Shown here one piece after another: positions 43,783-53,106 of a stretch of 64,000 nucleotides of DNA. The notes below the pieces were generated by a model. The model was not told the DNA's origin and made no database searches. It saw only the letters and a program-made list of their open reading frames with translations. Numbering within the stretch: the first letter of the stretch is position 1; the number at the start of each line of letters is the position of its first letter. Location: NCBI GenBank assembly GCA_004352715.1, contig SCFE01000049.1, positions 346,045 to 410,044 on the forward strand. The letters are read 5' to 3'. Origin of the DNA: Hofstenia miamia. Its lineage: Eukaryota > Xenacoelomorpha > Acoela. Made by a program: the position numbers and the translations under genes.

Positions 43783-43822
43783 TTCAAAGATAGCCGGTTT
43801 TAGAACGCATGGAAAATGAATA
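43783..43822 (-). CDS. Possible small upstream exon of AASDH-like gene
   Basis: 40 nt between TTTTCGAGATTGTAG and donor GAA|GTAAGT. It reads IHFPCVLKPAIFE and would give PAIFE-ITPSLARLL across the junction, where relatives have a (V)T(V)LQ-TPSL(L) pattern. Phase 0 fits the exon at 41883. The frame is also open upstream to about 43856, so the acceptor is uncertain. It rests on a strong donor and a short motif only; it may be chance. Confidence 0.3.
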
Positions 43823-44189
43823 CTACAATCTCGAAAAGTAATTAAATCTATATGATCAAACTATTTTTACAGAGTAGTTCATTTAGTAAACTTCATAATA
43901 ATCAATACTAACATCGACGTATTTCCAAGACCAAAATATTTCAAATTTTAAATATATGAAGTTTTCATTAATTATGTTAAGTCTAATTTTGATGTTAACA
44001 ACCTATGTTCCTGGTTTTTATCTTGTGAATGCAGTAAATGTCGTGTTTCAATTGTTTTATAATATTGCAATTATTGTAATCAATAAACTTTGAAAAATAA
44101 AAAATAGAATTTTAACCTGATTAATCGCCTTCTACAGATTAACCGGAGCGGTTTTAACCTGAACAGGTTAACCAGACCGGATCCATCAG

Positions 44190-44190
<1 letters not shown>
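43823..44190. other. No gene recognised
   Basis: AT-rich. Near 44135-44185 two GGTTAACC-type phrases (AGATTAACCGGAGCGGTTTT, GAACAGGTTAACCAGACCGG) give local inverted symmetry beside the long TA run; perhaps the end of an unknown element. Confidence 0.4.
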
Positions 44191-44242
<52 letters not shown>

Positions 44243-44263
44243 TATATATATGTATATATATAT
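44191..44263. repeat. (TA)n microsatellite at mariner left end
   Basis: About 70 bp of TA units with one GA and one TG interruption, ending directly at the left inverted repeat of the element at 44264. Confidence 0.9.
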
Positions 44264-44295
44264 AGGGTGTGTCAAAAGTAGCTTGACTTTCCAAA

Positions 44296-45371
44296 TTACA
44301 ATAAATTTTTATTTATATGAAACCAAACAATAATATTTGTAAGTAAACAAACTTTAATAAGGTGAATTACAGATATATTATGCAAAAGTTCAAATACTCC
44401 TCCATTCTGCTCAATAGTAAGTTCACATCTTGGTATCATATTCTGGACAGCTCGATGAAATTCATCAATGTTAAGTGAATCAACTTCTTGTATGATCCTC
44501 CTTTTTAAATCATCCAGGTTGGTTGGAGTGTATGTATGATATACCCGTGACTTTAGAGTAGACCACAAATAAATGTCAAGTGGACTCAGGTCAGGTGATC
44601 TAGGAGGCTATTCATGATCAAAAGCTCTGCCAATAACACGCTCAGCTGGCAACTGATAACAGACTGCATTTTTTGTTTCTGTCTTAGTTGTGGAAACATA
44701 TGGTCACGGAGCATACTGGTGTAATTATCCTAGTTTACTATACCCGGAAAGAAAAATGGCTTCAGCACATAATTTGCACTGAATGCCATCCACTCACATA
44801 ATTTTTCAGGTTGCAAGCCTTCTGTTATTACTTGCCGAGGATTCTCAGAATCCTATATGGTACAATTATGACGGTTGACCATTTGATACATTGGAAAATT
44901 TCCTCGTCTGACCAAAGCACATTATTGAGAAATTAGCAATAGCTAAAATCCATTTTGCAAATTCGAGACGATGATGATAGTCTGATTCAATAATAGTTTG
45001 ATGCAAGGCAATTTTGTATGTCCGCATACCACATGCTTTAAGAATTTGACAAAGACTTTTCTTTGGAATTGTAGTAGCTGCAGCTATAGAAGAAGAACTT
45101 GCATGGCCATGCACATTTGTATCTTGTAGAGTTTTCAGCGCACTCATTACCATTGGTTTCCAGTCACTTTGGAGCAATGGCTACCTGATTTAGCAGCATT
45201 GTGCAAGGATTTTGTCTTTTCAAATTTTCTTATCATGTTAGTAACATCTGTAATAGAAAAAATGACTTTGTGAAGATGGTGTGCTGTTTTGTATGCATGT
45301 AATGCCGCTGTTGCACTTTCTCCATTTTTGTAGAATAAATTTAATATTTCCAGTCTAGTGTCTAAATCCAT
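44296..45371 (-). pseudogene. Mariner-superfamily transposase, frameshifted
   Basis: The N-terminal frame (45371-45147) reads MDLDTRLEILNLFYKNGESA with AALHAYKTAHHLHK and a C-terminal MIRKFEKTKSLHNAAKSGS, a helix-turn-helix of the DUF4817 type. The next frame (45177-44866) holds the second HTH and linker, including IPKKSLCQILKACGMRTYKI and YHHRLEFAKWIL. After several frameshifts the C-terminal part shows PPRSPDLSPLDIYLWSTLKS, where the third catalytic residue is Asp as in mariner-like DDxD enzymes. It ends with a basic, Cys-containing tail at 44296. The central catalytic Asps are in scrambled sequence. Not functional. Confidence 0.7.
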
Positions 45372-45568
45372 GTCTAAAGTTAATTAGTACTGGNCTTTTC
45401 AAATTTTCTTATCATGTTAGTGACAACTGTAATAGAAAAATGTCTTTGTCAAGGTGGTGTTATGTTTTTTATGCACGTAATGCCGCTGTTGCACTTTCTC
45501 CATTTTTGTAGAATAAATTTAATATTTCCAGTCTAGTGTCTAAATCCATGTCTAAAGTTAAAAAGTAC
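45216..45568. repeat. Direct duplication of transposase N-terminus (about 179 bp)
   Basis: The two units 45216-45390 and 45395-45568 share long identical stretches (for example AATGCCGCTGTTGCACTTTC and the text around the start codon) but differ at more than ten sites. The N at 45394 marks their junction. Confidence 0.8.
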
Positions 45569-45718
45569 TAGAAAAATAACAAAATGGTTGTGCATAACAT
45601 AAATTCCCTTTATATCGTTATAAAATGACGAAATATTTCATCATATTTTCTTTGATTGGTTGAATTTTTTTAGTTAATTTAAAAGTCAAGTTACTTTTGA
45701 CACACCCTGCATATATAT

Positions 45719-45957
45719 ACGAGGAGCGAATCCAGAAATTTTAGTTAGGAGGGGAGTGCACGTCCTAAAATTTTTTAAGTACATATATTATCAATTTTGC
45801 ATAAATGCATTACTTATGCATTTTCTTACAATCATGAAAACCCAAATTTTTTGAAATCTTGCTGAAGCTACAAAATACAGAGCACGAAGAAAATAATTTG
45901 ATCTAATCAATGTAGCGTGCGCTGGCCACACCACCCTTCTAAATCCGCCATTACTTA
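45719..45957. mobile_element. Possible small hAT-like remnant
   Basis: Left GAGCGAATCCAGAAATTTTA and right (reverse complement) AATGGCGGATTTAGAAGGGT look like eroded inverted repeats of an element ending in GGCGGATT(T/C). The interior is unremarkable, with no target duplication established. Listed with low confidence. Confidence 0.3.
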
Positions 45958-46054
45958 CATACATATATAAAATGATGAATAATTTAAATAGTTTTGATTG
46001 GCTAACAAAATATTGACATATTTTACAAGTTCTTTTCTCATTAATTTGAAGCAA

Positions 46055-46329
46055 ATGAATCAAACGACAACTATTATTGGTTTACTGGGTTTAGTTTTTG
46101 TCTTCTGCGCGGAAGGAATAAATGAATCAATTATTGGTCCGGTCTATCCTTTGTGTGCGATGAAAGTTCATGGAACATCCCAAACAACGGTTGCGTTTAC
46201 CTTAGCACTATACCCCATGGGGCAAGCTTTCGCCTCACTCCTTTTGATGATTTTGAATTGTAAGAAGAACATCAGACAACTCTTCATTCTTGCAGCAATC
46301 ATGTCGGCACTTTCAATGATAGTGTTCGG
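46055..46329 (+). CDS. SLC18B1-like MFS transporter B, exon 1
   Basis: First exon of the second transporter paralog. At 275 nt it is identical in length to exon 1 of copy A and ends in phase 2 at G|GTATGC. It encodes helices 1-3 with EGINESIIGPVYPL at residues 20-33. The open frame extends 19 codons upstream (to 45998) through another Met, but the Met at 46055 is preferred because it aligns with the start of copy A and the extra residues are not conserved. The predicted 422-aa protein is similar to copy A along its whole length; most helices carry conservative differences. No promoter element is evident; the transposon at 44264-45708 lies only 350 bp upstream. Confidence 0.75.
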
Positions 46330-46676
46330 GTATGCTTACTACTATATAAGCACATAAACATATATATATACATAAATCCTTGAAATTTTTCAGACTAGCG
46401 TATCTTTATACTTGCTACCTCCATAGTAAGCATATTTAAGTTTGACCAAATACTGCATTAGCAAAGACCGAAAAATAGTTATTTTTGGGAAAAAGTGCGA
46501 TTCCCGCCAAATGACATAGAAATTTCGGACGGTTTGTCGCCAAATGTAAAGTTTTTGCATTTTCCATAGCAAAAAGTGGCGAATTTATATATATATATAT
46601 ATAGTATTTGTTTAAGTTGTATTCTTTTCAATAATATAACTTTTTCTCAAGTAATTGCTGCATTCACTCTTTTACT

Positions 46677-47381
46677 CAGAGATAGAATCGGATCCAATAT
46701 TTTAAGATCAGATTTGAAACTTCAAGCTCCGGATCCGAATTTTTAAAAAATTTTAGTTTTCAATCAAAAACGGATCTGAATTTAATTAAGTATTCTAACA
46801 ATAAATTAATATGGACTTAAAAATATTTATGGGTTTTTAAATGCGAATAAAAAATTTTTTGATTGAAGAGCATCCCAAATTATACCAGTATTTTTACATT
46901 TTGGCAGTGTTTGCAAAAGCTAAGTTATTACACTTGCCTCTCTGTGTTCTGTGCTTTTTCTTTGACATACATATTAGAGAGATTAGAGAGAATGTATTTC
47001 AAAATTCTGCTCTTCGATTTGCAAGGTTGTACAAACAAATTTTTTGTTTGCTTTACTATTTTATCATTATTTGATGGCTAACATGAATCGCATTTTCAGA
47101 TTTGAGGTATTGGTCACCAATTTTATAAGTTATTGGAAAGAATAACGTGGAACCTGTTGTATGAAAAATGAAATTCAATTACAAAATTTCACTTAGTTTT
47201 AGATTATTAAACTAGCATTCAGTGTAAAAATGTGCGTAATTTATGAAATGAACAAATACACAAGTTTTAAAATTTTTTGGATCCGAAACAGATCCGAAGT
47301 TTCTCAAAATGAAGATCAGATTTCGTATTCGATCCGATCCTATCAGAACCGATCCGAGATCCGATCCGATTCCATCTCTAG
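46677..47381. mobile_element. hAT-like non-autonomous element (705 bp)
   Basis: The left end reads CAGAGATAGAATCGGATCCA; the reverse complement of the right end reads CTAGAGATGGAATCGGATCG. After the first bases the two match over GAGAT(A/G)GAATCGGATC. GATCCG words are clustered in the last 100 bp (at least six between 47279 and 47370) and near the left end (46690-46735), a typical subterminal transposase-binding pattern. Flanks CTTTTACT and TTCTACCT agree partly, as an eroded 8-bp duplication would. The frames at 46841-47081 overlap in two registers and are not recognised. Confidence 0.55.
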
Positions 47382-47479
47382 TTCTACCTGCTACAAAACA
47401 AGAATGCCTTTCTACATTGCATGTGATAAAAGACAATCAATGCTAACCACTATAAGCTGAAACACAATGTGATCACAAT

Positions 47480-48654
47480 GTTCAAATGAAAAATTCTCAA
47501 GTAATTGTACATCATGTAGGAAAACAATTCTACAGAAACAAAATTAGACGGTCAATATGTAAGAGCTTTTTTCACCAAATGTGTAGAGAGATCCCAGGTT
47601 CTGTTATTGACTTTCTTAATACAAAACAAAAAATAAATGACAACAACGTTTCCCAGATTGCGGCGGATGTCTCTCATTTGAGTAAGAATGTTGGTTCCGC
47701 TGTAATCTAAATGAAAAAGTATTCTGACATTATCAAGACTGCCTCGGTAAATAATACGGTAAATGCTAATTCGGAAAATATACGCAATTCAGAAATCCGT
47801 AAAAGACGAATCCCTGAAAATGGAAAAGCAACTTCAGGTGCATCTGAAGGAAAAGAAAATTACTGATGATTTTAATGAAAATCAATTGTATGATGTAATT
47901 AGAATTGGAAAATACAAGAAAAGCAAAATGAGGGATTAATTAAAAGAGGATATTCATACCAAAATTATCTTAACCAAATGTTAGCGAATTGAAAACGAGT
48001 ATCCCCTTGGTTTCGATCCATAATTTTCTAAGGGTTTAAATTAACAGAAACAGAGACTGAAAATGTAGCATTGTACACGCGGAAAAGACGAGAATGTTAA
48101 TAGAGAAAGAATGTGAAAGAAGGATTTAAGAATAATAAACTACAGGAAATTAAAAATGGGTTGACATCCATGAAAATTGAACTTTAGTATCTATGAAATC
48201 ACTATCATTGATATTTACATTTAATGTTAATTCTATACAAGGAAGAATTTTAGAAGTGGAATGTTATATAGAAATAAATCGTTTATGTTGTAAGCCTACA
48301 GGAAACCAAGTTGCATTCTGAGATTCCCATTGCTAAAATAGAAATTACTACTGTTTTAGACAGGATAGAATGACAGGGAATGTTCTAGAAACCCGTGGGG
48401 AGAAATGACTAGACAAATGTTTCTATAAGCTACCTCCAAATCGTTCGAAAGAAACTGATCCTAAGTTTTATTATTTCAAAAGGTACCACCAATAGGCAAC
48501 TACAATATTTAATATCATCTAGAAACTAAGCTTATTCCAAAAACTTAGAAATATATACAAGAACTATGAGAATGATTTATTATATAATAAGTTGAAAATA
48601 AGAAATAAGTTGTGCAAAAGAGAATGGGATGATCTTAATGAAAATAAAGATGTA

Positions 48655-48660
<6 letters not shown>
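47480..48660 (+). pseudogene. Degenerate LINE 5' region (tentative)
   Basis: Weak but ordered signals on the + strand. A lysine- and glutamate-rich ORF1-like stretch at 47486-48180 includes LYDVIRIGKYKKSKMRD near 47888 and ALYTRKRRE near 48075. At about 48205 comes LIFTFNVNSIQGRILEVE, like the start of a LINE endonuclease (WNVNSIxxRxxxV). Near 48560-48645 is a piece ending KREWDDLNENK. Many stops. Function cannot be shown; LINE origin is an inference from the order. Confidence 0.35.

Positions 48661-48682
<22 letters not shown>
48656..48682. repeat. (TA)n microsatellite
   Basis: About 13 TA units. Confidence 0.85.
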
Positions 48683-48685
<3 letters not shown>

Positions 48686-49673
48686 TGTTTGCAAAAGTAT
48701 TAAAGATTTGAAAGATGCTATATAGTTGACAGTTTGAATGATGATTTTAATATATAAAAAATATATAATAAAATATATTAATGTATGTATACTGCAGTAG
48801 TAGTGTTCCCACAAATGAGCCATCGCAAAAGTAATATAAATTGTGCATTAACTCTTGGAGATATCCACTTAAGAAATCCTGTAAAAGGGTAGCATTTTTG
48901 TGGCCTTAACGTTTTAATTGTTAAGCCCTGTTTTGGTCCTTTTAATTTGTTCGAACCTAAATAAAAAATAATTGAGCACATTTCACTAATTACAAAATAA
49001 TAATTTACAAAAAGCATACTTTTGAAACATAATTCCAAATTATGAAATATATGGAAAATATTTTGAATTGTAGGCAACTTTCAAAAGTTCGTTAGCTTCA
49101 CCTGAATAAGGATCCAGCTGACTTCTCCTGACTTTTCATGAAATTTCTGTCCACACTGGACCTTGTTTTTCAAAAATCTGACCCCTAAACCAGAAAAAAT
49201 CGAAAAAATGAAGACATAATTCGGGTAAACTTAGCGGTTGCTCTTATAGACTCATTTGCTTTGCAAATCCCCTCAAGTAGGATTTTGATCCTTCACATAC
49301 CAGGGATTGCTTACATTGATTGATAAATAAAATCCAAGCATCTCTATAAAATTTATTAAAGTAAATATTCTTAGAATTTTAATTTTTTTGTTTCGCATAA
49401 AATTCTTTAAAAACTATATTTTGGCGATACTTATTTTGTGTTAAGTCTTGCCAAGTTGACTAGCAATTTTAGTTAGAAGATTTTCCATTTCATGTGTATA
49501 TTTACGTAATTACAATGGGTTTTTTGTGTGTGTGTTTTGTGATTGACTTTGAAAATAATTATTTTATGTCATAATATACAATTCAAACTATTATTATTTA
49601 TTTACCATAAATTTTCTAGACTTTTTGTTTATAGAAATGTAATAGATAACCAATTTCATACATTTTTGTTTAG

Positions 49674-50667
49674 ACTTGTGGATTCCCTGAAAACTTTGTT
49701 CAGTTATAATCTACTTAACCTAATCATTCGTTTCTCTATTGGGACTAGTACTGGTCTGATATGGTCATTAGCGTTTACAATTACAAATAGTTTCTTTAAG
49801 GAATTTGGAAAGAAAGTATCAAATGCATTTATCCCATTTTTCTACTTTGGAATAACAATTGGACCTCAGATTTCACTCTTTTTTTCAAAGAAGTTTTCTT
49901 ATCCAACAACATTTTATATTTGTGGAGTATTAGAGATTCTATTTTTGATTCCAAGTTTAGCAATGTTCTGTCAAAATCCAAAATCCAAGCTAACGAATAT
50001 CAGTGCTTCAGAGAAACACGAATTCTCAAATTTCAAATTTCTAAAGGATGTTCGTGTAATTGTTTTGTTAATGAATACGTTTTATGCAAACACTACATAC
50101 GGATATTTTGATGGAATTTTAGCTGATTTTTTAAAGAACACATTGTTTTTTAGTGACAATCAATTAATTATAGCTTATCTTCTTTGTTCAATACCTCTAA
50201 TACCATCAAGTCTATTCTTTGGATGCTATGTGTCAAACAAAGGTTATAGTTTCATTGTAGTATTAACTTCTATCATGCTGTATTGTTTGACCACTGTGCT
50301 CATTTATCTTACGCAGTATTTTGTAGTGTTGCAGAATTTTTACGTTATAACTGGAATTTTCTCTCTTCTATACGCAGCTAGAGGTTCTTTTATTACAGCA
50401 TGCTTCCCAGCCCTAAATATTTACATTGACAGAAGCTTTCCTTCACAAGACAGTATGTCAATATCTACATTTGTAGGCACTTCACTTATTTTTTTTGGAG
50501 TGTCTGGTATTATGTTCGGATCCATGTTCTATATTGGAGTGCTTAAAGCATTTTTTGGAATTTATTGGAGTTTGTTTGGCATTGCTATATCAGGGCAAGT
50601 GTTTATGCTGTGTTTTGCTTACGCATTTATTATTAATTCAAATTTCTCAATATTTTTAAAATACTGA
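49674..50667 (+). CDS. SLC18B1-like MFS transporter B, exon 2
   Basis: Second exon, about residues 92-422, beginning LVDSLKTLFSYNLLNLIIRF after the shared phase-2 junction. Conserved blocks match copy A: IWSLAF, FGKKVSNAFIPFFYFGITIG, NTFYANTTYGYFDGILADFL, LIPSSLFFGCYVSNKGYSF, PALNIYIDRSFPSQ and GIYWSLFGIAISG. The frame is intact and the C-terminus ends ...FSIFLKY, very close to ...IQIFLKHKN in copy A. A possible poly(A) signal ATTAAA lies near 50774. The open frame upstream of the acceptor to 49543 is not coding: it lacks similarity and is followed by a good acceptor. Both paralogs appear functional. Transport substrate unknown; the polyamine link comes only from SLC18B1. Confidence 0.75.
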
Positions 50668-52937
50668 AGAATTTTCTGTTCTATTAATGGATAAATGTTA
50701 CTTATAATTAGTTACTTGAATTCTAAGCTTCTTCAAACCTCAATACAAGTGCATTTTAGTGTACACTTGCATTTATTAAAGACATGTAGGTAAGTGCAAA
50801 ATTATATTTGTAAACTTTTAGCAATTGAAATTTGAATGATGGTTTCAATAGGTTCCATTTTGACGTGTCTTAGTCCAAGATACTTGAAGTAGAGTCATTC
50901 AATATTTTTTTAAGATATTGATGTTTTCAAAAATTTTTTAAAAATCAGAGCAATTTCTTTAACATATAAGAGAACTAATATGTAATTGTAGGATGTCCGA
51001 CAGAATATTCCTGACAAGAATTGATCGCAGATGTGGATGTAGTCAAAATTAAGATTTGATTTAAACCTATTTTGTCTGTTGAATTCCAAGGAGTTGAACC
51101 AGTTCCATAATAAAATTATTTCTGTTAGGAAATTTCACTATGCAACTTCGAAAGGTATTAAATCTATCCATCCTCTACAACATGAAATGACACGATGACT
51201 CTTTATTACTATGATGACATCATCCTCTTTGAAATCTAGGTATGGAAAAATTGATTGATTTTTTTTTGAACTTTTCGACATTTTTATATAATAAGTTTAA
51301 TGATGCTTTCTGAGTTTTCAAAATCTTATTAGTGTATTCATGGGAGACTCTGTACTTTGCAAACTATATATAATGTCGAAATGGGAATCAAAACTGAGTG
51401 TTCAAAATTTTGAAAATATTAATGAATAAAGTTCATATAGCAAGAGAAAAGTGAATGAAATTACTTCACATTTTGTCAGAATACTTCCTATGCTATAAAA
51501 ACAAAAGTCAGGAAACACAGAGACAGCTGGATGTCCAAAAATTTGATATTAAAATAGCTTAGAGAAGAGGGCAAAATCAACACTCTGTTGCAAAAAAGGT
51601 TAACTTAGCAAATTTCACATTCAAAAAAATTGAAGATGATATTTCTCCAATTTTAAAGTGAGCATAATTTCTTCCTTTGAATTTTCTGATGCAGTGAAAA
51701 TATATTCAATTACATTTCTGAAAAACTCATCAAGTCACCTGCCAAATGGCTAATCTTGAAGAAATTGCAGACCTTTTTAGAGTCTAACTTTTGCCTCTGA
51801 CAATGTCATATGCATTATGTGTCTGCCAAAAGCATGATGTCGAACATAAAGTGTAAGAAAACATTGAAATAATAGAAGTCTTGCTATGAAATAATTGCAG
51901 AGTCAAAAATTTATCCTCATATTAAATATTTAGAAAAAACTCTGATTTTTTTCAAATTTCTTGAATATCATTATAGCCGAAGCAGACTTATGTTTTAAGA
52001 ACTAATGTGTTAGGTTTACTGTTTTTGAACTTTCAAAATTATATGTTCATGAAAGAAAGGCCTTTTGCAACAATTTTTTTAGGACGAAAATAAATCTGAT
52101 AAAAATTGAATCATCCAAAATGTCAAAACAAAGTTACCCCAAACTTAGACTATTGACGTTTTTGTTGAATCTTGATAAGCAAAGTTAGGATGATTCCCAT
52201 ATTGTGCAGACAAAAGGTACTTAAAAAATGTCAGAAAATATCAGGTTCTTCCATTGCTAATAGAGATGCAAATTTCAACATTGTAATGGTATTTGCATAA
52301 GATTTCATGACCAATATTTCAGAAACTTCTGAATAAATTCTTACAAAAAATTGTGAATATATTGTTTTTCATGCTGAATACGATTTTCGTGTTATATGTT
52401 ACATACCATGCATATTTGCTAACATAGTTTTAGTGGAGCCCCTTTGCAGGGTTACAGGATAAAATAAAATTGCATATATAAAAATTGAGGAGAAATTTGA
52501 ATTCACAATCCTAAAATTAACCCAATTGCAAAAAAATCAAAGCTTTAGTGTTCATCACTGTAAAGAGAATTTGTTCAGTTAGGTGTCCGAAAACTTTTGA
52601 TTGCTACTTGCCTTGAAGTTAACTATAATATAAAAAAGTTACAATTGAGCAGAAACGATTGAAAAAAGTACTAATTCAAAATTGAACTTAATTTGAAAAT
52701 TTAAAATTTTTGTTGAATTTGGCAGATTTATATGTTTATTGTTATCATTTATAAACAAGACATTCTTTCAAATTTCTAATAAATGTTTGTTTTGAATATA
52801 TTTGACAGGATATCAAAGATATCTTTCTGCCTCTTGTTGGGCTTGTGTACTTTCAAACAGCAATGATTGAACTTCTTAGGTACATAAAGTTGTTGTTTTA
52901 TTTATAATAATAATGCTTTGCTATTAAAACCTACTGT
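50668..52937. other. 2.3 kb without recognised gene
   Basis: AT-rich, long runs of AAAATTT-type words, no frame above 60 codons that I can link to a family. Probably old unrecognised repeats. Confidence 0.4.
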
Positions 52938-52938
52938 T

Positions 52939-53106
52939 TGCCACCAATTGGTCATTATTGGCTCACCAATGGCCCATCAATGGGTCATTGTCGGGAAAAT
53001 ATCACTGATCAATTAATTCCCCAGCGGTCATATGCCAATAATGGCCGTCAATGGCAACTTCATTGGCGATTGTCAGTCCATTAATGGCTTGCTATTTTGG
53101 TAGGCA
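52939..53106. mobile_element. Possible MITE rich in CCAAT/ATGGC words
   Basis: Left TGCCACCAATTGGTCATTAT, right (reverse complement) TGCCTACCAAAATAGCAAGC. Between them ATTGG/CCAAT and ATGGC/GCCAT words alternate on both strands about eight times (e.g. CCAATAATGGCC, ATCAATGGG). The ends are only partly complementary, so mobile origin is tentative. Confidence 0.35.

Larger units (their letters stand above)
44264..45708 (-). mobile_element. Mariner-superfamily element, 1.45 kb
   Basis: Inverted repeats AGGGTGTGTCAAAAGTAGCT (left) and AGGGTGTGTCAAAAGTAACT (right, reverse complement), extending about 27 bp with one or two mismatches. The left flank is TA. It encodes a broken transposase on the - strand with an N-terminal helix-turn-helix. 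A 179-bp direct duplication (45216-45390 and 45395-45568) separated by an N at 45394 enlarges the N-terminal end. Confidence 0.8.
46330..49673 (+). other. Intron of transporter B (about 3.3 kb)
   Basis: GTATGC donor at 46330, acceptor TTTTTGTTTAG ending 49673, same codon position as in copy A. Contains a hAT-like element and LINE debris; none of the insertions is shared with the intron of copy A, so they came after duplication. Confidence 0.7.

Noticed and set aside
45998-46054. Upstream start for transporter B
   Set aside because: The 19 extra residues are not conserved with copy A, whose ATG aligns with 46055.
46841-47081. Overlapping frames as a hAT transposase
   Set aside because: No C-terminal dimerisation motif or catalytic residue could be identified; the sequence is low-complexity and in two registers.
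49543-49673. Coding sequence upstream of exon 2 of transporter B
   Set aside because: No similarity to copy A; a good splice acceptor ends at 49673 and the open frame is chance.
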